Of a DNA stretch of 64,000 nucleotides, positions 37,038 through 45,304 are shown piece after piece. The number at the start of each line of letters is the position of its first letter. Position 1 is the first letter of the stretch. The stretch is from NCBI RefSeq assembly GCF_014697075.1, contig NZ_JACJRE010000019.1, positions 1 through 64,000 on the forward strand, given 5' to 3'. The position numbers and the translations under genes are program-made. Under the pieces are notes generated by a model. The model was not told where the DNA came from. It did not search any database and saw nothing but the letters and a program-made list of their open reading frames with translations. Origin of the DNA: Tolypothrix sp. FACHB-123 (GTDB lineage Bacteria > Cyanobacteriota > Cyanobacteriia > Cyanobacteriales > Nostocaceae).

Positions 37038-38378
37038 CTATTTTTTCACTAAAATATACGCATTAGCATATTCAGGTAATCTGCTGATATAGCGGACAAA
37101 TTCTGTTTGACTGGGAAAAATACCTGCTAAAAGATCCAGTTGATAGAGGTTAGGTAAAAAAGCTCCACCTGTATCAGCCACTACGCCCATTTGTAGCTGT
37201 TTGCTTCCACCTGCATTATGCTCTAACACAATTATTTTACCCAAACCAATATTCAGGACATCACCAGCAAAAGTTACGCCTGGTTTGATGGATATTTTCG
37301 CATCTATTTTATATCCATAACCTTTAATATCATCAACTTCTCTAAAATACCAGTAACGTTTTTGTGCAGTTGCTTTTAATCCGCGAACATAAGGTATTTC
37401 ATTACTTCTATCAACATTGAAATAACCTTGCTTACCATCTGGAAACTTAATTAATATTGTGCCCTGCATGAGTGCTTCTTCCAGACCAGTGCGAGTTAAA
37501 TATGCAAGGGGTTCAACTTTGCCAAATTCTTTGCCACCGGGTTCATAAATTCCTGATAATACATCCTGCTTTGTATATCTTGTATAGAATTTATCGGCGG
37601 TGAAATTGTCTTTTAAACTATAAATGGGAATATTAAATTTAGCAGTTTTTTTCCGTGAACCATTATGAATGAATACCGCATACTTTGTCAGTCGCAATTG
37701 GCGTTGATTTTTAATTTTTGGGTTATAGGCAGACCATCTGATTACTCTAAAATTAGAATTAATAAAATTAGGATCTTGTAAGCGAGTAGTGCGACGGTTC
37801 GCAATATCTTCTTTTAAGACCGCAATCATAAAATCTAAAGTTTTGAGAACATCGTCTACCGTCACGTCTTGAGTTTCAAGTATCCCTTTGCGTAATACAT
37901 CAGGGTCTGCATTGGCATGGTCTTGGTAATATTTTCTCGTATTAGTAATAACAGTAAGTAAATCTGTTTGATTAAATTTTATTTTTGTACTTGGTAATTT
38001 TCCGCTTTTAAAAACTTGACTGGGATTAACATTAAATTTAAATTTTTTTAATTCATCAATAGCTCGATATGGTGTTGCAGCTGATATTAAATTCTGTCCA
38101 GATGCTTGAAGATTCTGCTCAGACCCTTGGCGATAGCTTAAAGTATCTAACACATTTGTAGCGATTAGCTGAACAGATTGAATGAAGGGTAAGGAAAGAA
38201 ATGGTTGAGCTAGAGATTCTTCTTGCTGTGCAACCGCAACATTTTGTATAGTTTGCTGTTGTTGATTTATCTGTTGATTGTCTGACTGAGCAGATAAATG
38301 ATTTCCACTTAATCCAACAAATAATAAAGTAGCTAAACCTGCCGCTAGGCGAAATTTTTTACTGGATAATATACTCAT
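37038..38378 (-). CDS. MltA-domain lytic transglycosylase-like secreted protein
   Basis: About 446 residues from ATG 38378, where a signal peptide begins (FRLAAGLATLLFVGLSGNHL). The middle shows the MltA domain and the C-terminal 3D domain with GVVADTGGAFLPNLYQLDLL, in which the aspartate of the 3D motif (ADTGG) is the expected catalytic residue. It would cleave peptidoglycan in the periplasm to give 1,6-anhydromuramyl products. A longer in-frame start at 38447 gives a second hydrophobic lead and looks less likely. A tandem-repeat tract follows the stop. Confidence 0.82.
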   Translation of the reverse strand: MSILSSKKFRLAAGLATLLFVGLSGNHLSAQSDNQQINQQQQTIQNVAVAQQEESLAQPFLSLPFIQSVQLIATNVLDTLSYRQGSEQNLQASGQNLISAATPYRAIDELKKFKFNVNPSQVFKSGKLPSTKIKFNQTDLLTVITNTRKYYQDHANADPDVLRKGILETQDVTVDDVLKTLDFMIAVLKEDIANRRTTRLQDPNFINSNFRVIRWSAYNPKIKNQRQLRLTKYAVFIHNGSRKKTAKFNIPIYSLKDNFTADKFYTRYTKQDVLSGIYEPGGKEFGKVEPLAYLTRTGLEEALMQGTILIKFPDGKQGYFNVDRSNEIPYVRGLKATAQKRYWYFREVDDIKGYGYKIDAKISIKPGVTFAGDVLNIGLGKIIVLEHNAGGSKQLQMGVVADTGGAFLPNLYQLDLLAGIFPSQTEFVRYISRLPEYANAYILVKK

Positions 38379-38458
38379 GAGGATGGGTAATAAACGAGAC
38401 AAGAAAATACACAGATATGCAGAAAAATACCAACTGACAACTGACAACTGACAAATAA

Positions 38459-38905
38459 CTATTTTAATCTTTCTTCTTGAATTAGGGTACGTTGATAAAT
38501 TTGATGATTTTTAAACCAATGCCAAGTACGGGCACGATAGTTATTGTCAGGACTAATTTGAATCATTTCATACAAGTTCATATCTGGTGCGTTCTTATAA
38601 GCAAACCATAATATAACTGTAGAATCGTCTATTTCCCAAGCTTTGCCGGTAATGCGTTCGGTATCAAAAAATAGGGCTTTGTCACGATATATTCCCGGAA
38701 ATTCATATTCTTCTTTTTTCCCGTCAGCCCAGGTATAACGATTGATTTGGTAATAGGGATGGGGGCCTGTTTCAGGGAATTGACAGCTCAAGTGAGACTG
38801 ATATTTATCGAGAATTGTTCCGGCATTATCTACTACTGTATAAGTACCTCCCCATTCTCCTTCATGACGGACAAGTACGGGCATTCCTTCGCGGATTGTA
38901 GACAT
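38459..38905 (-). CDS. DUF3598-like cyanobacterial protein
   Basis: 148 residues from ATG 38905, which has a perfect AAGGAG site. It has REGMPVLVRHEGEWGGTYTV and ends KNHQIYQRTLIQEER. Cyanobacterial proteins of this look fall in a lipocalin-like beta-barrel group of unknown function. No cofactor site is evident and no signal peptide is present. It lies 80 bases before the MltA-like gene in the same direction; tandem repeats separate it from the aldehyde dehydrogenase gene. Confidence 0.7.
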   Translation of the reverse strand: MSTIREGMPVLVRHEGEWGGTYTVVDNAGTILDKYQSHLSCQFPETGPHPYYQINRYTWADGKKEEYEFPGIYRDKALFFDTERITGKAWEIDDSTVILWFAYKNAPDMNLYEMIQISPDNNYRARTWHWFKNHQIYQRTLIQEERLK

Positions 38906-38924
38906 AGAAAACTCCTTGATATTG

Positions 38925-38982
38925 TTAATGGTCAATGGTCAATGGTCAATGGTCAATGGTCAATGGTCAATGGTCAATGGTC
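38925..38982. repeat. Tandem GGTCAAT 7-mer tract
   Basis: Eight or so copies of GGTCAAT upstream of the DUF3598-like gene, next to the 63-bp mobile repeat. Confidence 0.8.
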
Positions 38983-38990
38983 AGTTGTCA

Positions 38991-39053
38991 GTAGGGGCAG
39001 GTTTATGGGAGATCGTTATGGATATTTGAGGATATCTGTTAACCCGCCCGTAC
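38991..39053. mobile_element. 63-bp MITE-like element, copy 1
   Basis: Ends are GTAGGGGCAGGTT and AACCCGCCCGTAC, which are near-perfect inverted repeats. The 8-mer AGTTGTCA lies on both sides (38983-38990 and 39054-39061), a direct target duplication. A second 63-bp copy is at 63539-63601. It encodes nothing. Confidence 0.75.
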
Positions 39054-39058
39054 AGTTG

Positions 39059-40477
39059 TCAAACATTATCAAACCACCAAGGGTCATTTGCAGAATTAGT
39101 TTTGATCAGAAAAGCTTTTTTACGCATAAATCTTTTCAGCGCTGCTGGCCCCATGCGCGAACCACCCAAACCAGAAAATTTGAATGAATTTTTTTCGCCT
39201 TCGTGCATGATAGCAGTCAAAGCTGCATCGTTAATACTAATACCTCCTGCTTCTATTTGTTGGGCAACTTCTAAAGCTAATTCTTCTGATTCAGCAAATA
39301 CAGATGCGCTTAAACCATAAATTGAGTCGTTAGCTAAATGTATTGCTTCTTCAATTTGCGAAAAAGACATGATTGGCATAATGGGGCCAAAAGTTTCTTC
39401 GGTCATAATTTTCATCGAATGATTGACCTGAGTTAAAACTGTAGGGCGACACCACCAACCGCCACCTAATTCTTCAACTTTACCGCCACAATGAATCACT
39501 GCTCCTTTATCAACAGCATCTAAAAGATGATCGCTAATAATTGCTGCTTGTCTTTCGGCAATAATGGGCCCGATTTCGCCGATTTCTAATGTGGGATGAG
39601 CTAATTTTATCTGTTGGGCTTTATTAACTAATAAGGAAACAAATTTATTAAATATAGATTCGGCAACATAAATTCGCTCAATGGAAAGACAAGACTGTCC
39701 GGTATTTACAACTGCACCCCATAAAATTGCTGAGGTTGCTAAGTCTAAATTAGCTGATTCTAAAACGATCGCCGGATCTTTACCACCTAATTCTAAAAAT
39801 ACGGGAATAAATCTTTTGGCTGCAACTTCGGCAACTTTTCGCCCTGTGGCGACACTACCTGTAAAACAGACTAAATCTACATATTCTATTAAAGCTGCTC
39901 CGGTTTCACCTGCTCCTTCAATAAAGGTAAAAACATCGCGTAATTTGGGCACAGCATTTAATGCTGTCATTAATGGGGCGACAAAACGGGGCGCTATTTC
40001 ACTGGGTTTGACAATAACTGCACAACCTGCGAGTAATGCGGGAATAGCATCGATTGTGGAGAGTAATAAGGGAAAATTCCAGGGGCTAATTACGCCGACA
40101 AGGGGATAGGGAACGGCTGTTTGTTTTAAGGCGATAAAGGGAATGGCGGTATTTTTGGCTGAGTCTTGCAGTAACTCTGGTGCTAATCGACACCAGCGAT
40201 CGATACCAGAGATGAAGGAGTCAATTTCCATCTCGGAAATTGACAATCTACCGGTATCATTGACTAAAGCTTCAGTTAAGCGATCGCGTTCTGCTACTAT
40301 CGCTTGTTTCCATTCCTGTAATACTTCAATTCTCCCATCAATACTTAGTTGCTGCCAACGAACTTGCGCCCGCCGCAGCCGATTACATAACTGCGCCAGC
40401 AACTTAGGCGGCGGCGGTATAATCACATAATCAAATTTTCCAGTCCGAGGATTGCGAACATCGATTGAGTTGGGCAT
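39059..40477 (-). CDS. NAD(P)-dependent aldehyde dehydrogenase
   Basis: 472 residues of the ALDH superfamily, oxidising an aldehyde to its acid. The cofactor region is FTGSVATGRKVAEVAAKRF; the general-base glutamate is in VFLELGGKDPAIV, and the catalytic cysteine is in NTGQSCLSIERIYV. The end has the usual dimerisation segment. The gene's stop touches the first MITE copy's duplication. A nitrilase-fold gene follows upstream with 73 bases of tandem repeat between. The substrate is unknown; long-chain or semialdehyde substrates are possible. Confidence 0.9.
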   Translation of the reverse strand: MPNSIDVRNPRTGKFDYVIIPPPPKLLAQLCNRLRRAQVRWQQLSIDGRIEVLQEWKQAIVAERDRLTEALVNDTGRLSISEMEIDSFISGIDRWCRLAPELLQDSAKNTAIPFIALKQTAVPYPLVGVISPWNFPLLLSTIDAIPALLAGCAVIVKPSEIAPRFVAPLMTALNAVPKLRDVFTFIEGAGETGAALIEYVDLVCFTGSVATGRKVAEVAAKRFIPVFLELGGKDPAIVLESANLDLATSAILWGAVVNTGQSCLSIERIYVAESIFNKFVSLLVNKAQQIKLAHPTLEIGEIGPIIAERQAAIISDHLLDAVDKGAVIHCGGKVEELGGGWWCRPTVLTQVNHSMKIMTEETFGPIMPIMSFSQIEEAIHLANDSIYGLSASVFAESEELALEVAQQIEAGGISINDAALTAIMHEGEKNSFKFSGLGGSRMGPAALKRFMRKKAFLIKTNSANDPWWFDNV

Positions 40478-40499
40478 GGGGCATGGGGCATTGAGGATT

Positions 40500-40542
40500 A
40501 GTCAACAGTCAACGGTCAACAGTCAACAGTCAACAGTCAACC
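40500..40542. repeat. Tandem 7-mer tract GTCAACA
   Basis: Six tandem units of GTCAACA-like 7-mers between the aldehyde dehydrogenase and nitrilase-like genes. Confidence 0.75.
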
Positions 40543-40550
40543 AGTTACCA

Positions 40551-41585
40551 TCAAATTACGCCTAATTGGGCTAGGCGTTCAATGGTGGCTTGTTGTGTTT
40601 GCAGAAAGTGTTTTCGGTCTACTTCTGTATCCAGCATAGTGTTTGGTGGGTAAAATTGCGACTGAAGGTAACTTTGGGCATATAATTCAAATCGCTGGCG
40701 GGAAAGTAAATTATTTAACCCTGGTCTTTTGCGATCGCGTCTTAAGGCGGCTAGGTCTATCTCTGCAAAGGCTGCCATGCTTTCGCCTGTAGTTGTCTCT
40801 GTTAAAACTATTCCCTGATAATCAACAATTTTAGAACCGCCATCAGCTGAGGATATGGGGATGGGGATATTAGCGATACCTGCGGTATTAGCGGAAACAA
40901 CGTATGCTGTATTTTCTACCGCACGGGTAATTTTAGCTGCGTCTTTGGGCGTTAAATTTTTGCTGTAAATTTCTGAGGTGGAATGGAGAAAAATTTCTGC
41001 GCCGCGCATGGCTAAACAACGGGCGACTTCTGGATATAAAATCTCTTCAGATGCTAAAGCGGCTAAATTCCCAATCGCAGTTTTCGCTACGGGAAAAACG
41101 CCTTCTAATCCATAGCAGTCGAGATATTTATCCCACACATCATGGGGTGTGGGTGCAAACATAGAATTTAACCGCCGATATCGTAAGACGATATTTCCGG
41201 AGGGGTCAATAACAAAGCAAGTTTGGAAGTACAATTTAGGAAAATTGGGGTCTACTTCGTAGGCATTTCCTGCTAAAAATATCCGATGCTTTTGGGCAAT
41301 TTTACTGAGGGCTTCATACTCAGCCCCATGCATTTCTAAACAGGCTTTATCCCCCCACACTGTCAGAGATTCACCTAAGGGGAAACCTGTGAGGAAATAT
41401 TCTGGTAAAACAATTAATTTACAGTCAAAACCAATAAATGCAATACTAGCGGCGATTTGCTGTGATAAGCGGTTAATGGTATTTTGCATTAAAGCACGAG
41501 CTTCAGTGCGATCGCTCGCTTGATTGACTGCATGACAGGTAACTTGCAGTGCTAAGGCTCGATAGGAATCTAAATTATTGGTCAT
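40551..41585 (-). CDS. Nitrilase-superfamily protein with altered catalytic residues
   Basis: 344 residues with the alpha-beta-beta-alpha carbon-nitrogen hydrolase fold. The Glu is present in VLPEYFLTGFP (about Glu62). The usual catalytic Lys is replaced by Arg138 (in RYRRLN), and the place of the nucleophile Cys is Ser179 in LAALASEEILYPEVAR, where the family normally has Cys six residues before the proline. It may be a non-hydrolytic homologue or have an unusual chemistry. It pairs with the aldehyde dehydrogenase gene on the same strand. Substrate unknown. Confidence 0.78.
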   Translation of the reverse strand: MTNNLDSYRALALQVTCHAVNQASDRTEARALMQNTINRLSQQIAASIAFIGFDCKLIVLPEYFLTGFPLGESLTVWGDKACLEMHGAEYEALSKIAQKHRIFLAGNAYEVDPNFPKLYFQTCFVIDPSGNIVLRYRRLNSMFAPTPHDVWDKYLDCYGLEGVFPVAKTAIGNLAALASEEILYPEVARCLAMRGAEIFLHSTSEIYSKNLTPKDAAKITRAVENTAYVVSANTAGIANIPIPISSADGGSKIVDYQGIVLTETTTGESMAAFAEIDLAALRRDRKRPGLNNLLSRQRFELYAQSYLQSQFYPPNTMLDTEVDRKHFLQTQQATIERLAQLGVI

Positions 41586-41826
41586 TTGTCATTTGTCAGA
41601 ATTTTCAATCTAGATTATGTTTTGTAATATAGTTGGGTTAATTTCCCTTGGCTTGGTTAAATTTTGATTTAATTGATTAATAAAATTAATGGTTCGATAA
41701 TGGCGATAATTTAAAATACTACTTAGGGAAATTTATTATTACTTATTTAATAAAAATTTTAGCTAACATTATTCAGGATACCACCCAATGCTCCATGCCC
41801 AATGCCCCATGCCCAATGCCCAATAA
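41586..41826. repeat. Spacer with ATGCCCA-type tandem tract
   Basis: About 240 bases without a gene. Positions about 41786-41825 hold tandem CAATGCC/CCATGCC units; the rest is A+T-rich and featureless. Confidence 0.55.
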
Positions 41827-43041
41827 TTATTCCATCGCCGCTAACACCGATTTTGGTAATAACTTATCTTTAAACCAGATAATTCTGGCTGGGACATCAT
41901 TTAATTTCACTCCTGCTTTTTCTAGATTTAAGCGTTCAGAAATTGCTAAAATTAAATCATCTCTTCCCGCACGACGTACTTGAGAAAACTTTTTTTGTAA
42001 ATATTCTGGACGCCAATAACCGACAATTTCTAATAAAAATGTCCGCCCATCAGGATGGACTAGGCGAAAATCGGGAATCATGACGCTACCAGGAATGGGA
42101 ATTAAATCAACTTCTCGCTCTAATACCCATTCAGATTTTAAAGCATCCCATTTATCAGCAAAAGAGGCTTCGAGCATACTGTCGTAGGGTTTACCTGGGG
42201 AGTAATGAGTGACTAAACCACATTCAGAATTGAGGGTAAAACGTCCAGTTCTCCAAGTATTGGTATAGGTGTCGCGGGTTTGGAGAGTGGAAGAAAGACT
42301 CCAGCGGGTAACGTGAAGTAAAGCGGGGATAAGTTTGGCGATCGCTAATCCATACCTTGTACTAGGATTAAATAAACTTGTCGGCCCGTCAATGGTAATT
42401 GTAAACCCATGATCGGCATCACCTTCGATATAAGCCATTAATTGAAAGAGCTTAAGATAGCGGAATAATAGTTTATATTCTCCGGGAATATTGCGATGAG
42501 CATTTAATATTAATTGGCTGGCTTTATAAAATACTCCCTGTACCTGGGATAAATTATAGCGATGTAATAAATCTTGCGGTTTAGGTGCATCAAAAACCGT
42601 TAAAATTTTATTTTCATTTAAATCGGCATATAAGCCATTATGAACTTGTTCTGGTAATATTTCTCGTTCTAATTCGTGAGTTAATTCATCAGCTATTTTA
42701 GTTAAAGTCGCTTGGGTTGATTCGCGGCTAGGAACAGATTTCGCAGATAGTGCAAATACCCTTTCACGTAACATCTGCGGTTCTAAGGGACTAACAACTT
42801 CAAAGGTACAAAAGCTACTTTTAAGAATATAAGCTAAACCGCGTTTTACACGGTAATCTGTAGTGTCACCTTCAAATTCTGCTAGTTGGCGTTCTAGTAT
42901 ACCTTGAGTTTTACCAACGGCTGATTGAAAATAATTAATTAATTCGGTAGCGAGATTTAAATGTTTATCATCTATTTTTAACCGCTTGGGGATAATTTCT
43001 TCGCCGTTGTGGCGGTGCATTAATAAATCTGAGGGTAGCAT
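41827..43041 (-). CDS. DUF790/Bax1-like nuclease, partner of XPB helicase
   Basis: 404 residues of the DUF790 family, which includes archaeal Bax1, a flap or junction endonuclease acting with XPB helicase. The N-terminal third has YRVKRGLAYILKSSFCTFEV and the C-terminal part IPGSVMIPDFRLVHPDGRTF followed by EIVGYWRPEYLQKKF, an RE-like nuclease core with acidic and lysine residues. It sits 134 bases downstream of the XPB gene in the same direction, the classical pairing. In bacteria this pair is less common than in archaea. Confidence 0.82.
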   Translation of the reverse strand: MLPSDLLMHRHNGEEIIPKRLKIDDKHLNLATELINYFQSAVGKTQGILERQLAEFEGDTTDYRVKRGLAYILKSSFCTFEVVSPLEPQMLRERVFALSAKSVPSRESTQATLTKIADELTHELEREILPEQVHNGLYADLNENKILTVFDAPKPQDLLHRYNLSQVQGVFYKASQLILNAHRNIPGEYKLLFRYLKLFQLMAYIEGDADHGFTITIDGPTSLFNPSTRYGLAIAKLIPALLHVTRWSLSSTLQTRDTYTNTWRTGRFTLNSECGLVTHYSPGKPYDSMLEASFADKWDALKSEWVLEREVDLIPIPGSVMIPDFRLVHPDGRTFLLEIVGYWRPEYLQKKFSQVRRAGRDDLILAISERLNLEKAGVKLNDVPARIIWFKDKLLPKSVLAAME

Positions 43042-43048
43042 AGATAAT

Positions 43049-43088
43049 AATTCGTAATTCGTAATTCGTAATTCGTAATTCGTAATTT
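43049..43088. repeat. Tandem AATTCGT 7-mer tract
   Basis: Five perfect 7-mers between the XPB and Bax1-like genes. Confidence 0.8.
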
Positions 43089-43175
43089 AAGTAATATTTT
43101 TTATCTCACGCAGAGACGCATACTTCGACTCCGCTCAGTAACCAGAGGCGCAGAGAGGAAAGTTGTATTGAGTAA

Positions 43176-44732
43176 CTAAGTTAAATCAGAAGAATCTTCA
43201 TCGCGCTTTGTTGAATAATTGATTTCTAATTGTTCCGCCGCTTTTGCACTTTTATGCTTTCCACTTCCATATACAACTTGTAAATGTCCTCTCTTATCCT
43301 TCTTCCCTTCGTGTTCTTGGCGTCTTCTCTGCGAGACGCTATGCGAAGGTGGTTCATTACTCTTATCCACCCCTCTCCGTCGCGCCGAAGTTCTTTCTTC
43401 ACTAGTATCTTCAGCCACTACTTCATATAATATCGCCTGCTTATTTTCCACATTTCCCTTACGTAAAACTCTCCCCAAACGTTGAATATATTCTCTTGTC
43501 GAACCAGTACCCGATAAAATAATTGCAATCGAAGCAGCAGGAACATCAACCCCTTCATTCAACACATGGGAAGCTATTAAAGTGTTATATTCACCCTCAC
43601 GAAATTTAGTTAATATCTCATGACGTTCTTTGACTGGTGTTTGATGGGTAATTGCCGGAATTAACAACTCTTGGGAAATGCGGTAAACCGTAGCATTATC
43701 AGCCGTAAAAATAATGATTCTTTCCGGATAATGCTTCGCCAATAAATTCGCTAAAATCCGCAACTTCCCATCAGTACCTAAAGCGATTTCTTTGGCTTCG
43801 CGATGTGCTAACATAGCTCTACGCCCAGGTTGCGATCGCGCGCTCATTTGCACAAACATTTGCCAACCTTGAATACTTCCCAGAGAAATCCGCGAATCGC
43901 GTAAAAAATCGTTACGAGTTTGAATTAACTCGTTGTATTTCTCACGCTCGTGTTGGGATAATTTCACCTTAATTTGGACAATTTCATGCTCTGCTAACGC
44001 CTTACCCGCTAAATCTTCAGCCCGTTTGCGATATACTTCTCTACCAATGAGGATATTTAAGTCAGCGTGTTTCCCATCGGTGCGTTCTGGAGTAGCGGAG
44101 AGTCCTAAGCGATAGGGTGCGATCGCATATTCGGCAATTACTCGATTAAAATCTGTCGGTAAATGATGACATTCATCGAAAATTAGCAATCCATAGCGAT
44201 TTCCCAAGGCTTCGGCGTGAATTGCTGCACTATCGTAGGTTGCAATTAGGATAGCTGTCTTATCCTTGGAACCACCCCCCAATAAACCCACCTCCGCATC
44301 GGGAAAGGCTGCGACTAGATGGGCATACCATTGATGCATTAAATCCAAGGTTGGCACTACAATCAGCGTACTGCGGGGTGTGGCTTGCATTGCCATTTGC
44401 GCTAAATAAGTCTTACCCGCTGCGGTAGGAAGTACCACTACCCCTTGTCTCCCCGCGAGTTTCCACGCTGCTAAGGCTTCACTTTGATGGGGGTAGGGTT
44501 CCATTTCCATAGTGGCGACTAAATCTAAAGCATAAAATTCCTTAGCTTCATCGATAAAGTACGCCTCTTGTGCTTGCAGTGCTTCTACTAGAGAACGATA
44601 CTGAATTGCGGGTACGCGAAATTTTTCCACTCTATCATCCCAAGTGGCATAGTCCATCCAGGCTTTACCCTTTGGTGGGGGATGTAGTATGAGTGTACCG
44701 CGATCGAAAGTTAATGTAGGGGTACGAGCCAT
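43176..44732 (-). CDS. XPB-type superfamily 2 DNA helicase
   Basis: 518 residues. Walker A is LPTAAGKT (residues 101-108), the DEAH-like box is LIFDECHHL (186-189), and the second RecA domain has IFTADNATVYRI, VLNEGVDVPAASIAI and YIQRLGRVLRKG. The domain order matches the XPB/Rad25 type rather than generic DEAD-box proteins. The enzyme unwinds DNA in repair. The C-terminal tail after residue 440 is basic and low-complexity; residues encoded at about 43308-43348 derive from an interspersed palindrome. The Bax1-like nuclease gene follows. Confidence 0.87.
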   Translation of the reverse strand: MARTPTLTFDRGTLILHPPPKGKAWMDYATWDDRVEKFRVPAIQYRSLVEALQAQEAYFIDEAKEFYALDLVATMEMEPYPHQSEALAAWKLAGRQGVVVLPTAAGKTYLAQMAMQATPRSTLIVVPTLDLMHQWYAHLVAAFPDAEVGLLGGGSKDKTAILIATYDSAAIHAEALGNRYGLLIFDECHHLPTDFNRVIAEYAIAPYRLGLSATPERTDGKHADLNILIGREVYRKRAEDLAGKALAEHEIVQIKVKLSQHEREKYNELIQTRNDFLRDSRISLGSIQGWQMFVQMSARSQPGRRAMLAHREAKEIALGTDGKLRILANLLAKHYPERIIIFTADNATVYRISQELLIPAITHQTPVKERHEILTKFREGEYNTLIASHVLNEGVDVPAASIAIILSGTGSTREYIQRLGRVLRKGNVENKQAILYEVVAEDTSEERTSARRRGVDKSNEPPSHSVSQRRRQEHEGKKDKRGHLQVVYGSGKHKSAKAAEQLEINYSTKRDEDSSDLT

Positions 44733-45304
44733 TTAGCGCTTTATGCCAACGGTTTCACATTTATCTACTAATAACGCAAAATGTACTTAGTTGAGCATGA
44801 GCAAGCAAAACCCGCAGAATTACATTTTTAGCTACCTGAAAAATACTTAGATACTTTTCTCTATCAAAGCTAATTTCTATACCATTATTATTATCGAATG
44901 ATTGCTAAAATATTGCTCCAAAAAAATCTCTTTTCCTAAAGTAAATTACTCTCATTGGAATCAAGAGAATTTCTACTAAGAAAACATCAATAAAATCTAT
45001 GTATACTATTATTACCAAATAATAAATTAGACTAAATTCAATGACAGCAATCGTCATTATATATAGATTGTCAAAATTACTGCATTCATGTAAGTTCTAT
45101 GCAGTGGCAAATTCTCATTAGGCAATAGAATTTTCAGCAATAGCAGACAAATGAATTTTTTCTCAGTAGATTGTTATACAATAATAGTAATTAATGTCGG
45201 CTATGAGTTTTTATTACTTTAGATAGATTTACTAGAAGTTCTTATCTGTTCCCTATTTATTCAAGATAAAATAACTAATCTACAATCGCTTTGTTTAGCT
45301 AATT
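44733..45304. other. 572-base non-coding region between divergent genes
   Basis: Strongly A+T-rich, with no supported frame. It should hold promoters for the XPB gene on minus and the sensor kinase on plus. Confidence 0.5.

Noticed and set aside
39681..40109. Plus-strand frame of 142 codons opposite the aldehyde dehydrogenase
   Set aside because: Shadow of a gene with clear catalytic motifs on minus.
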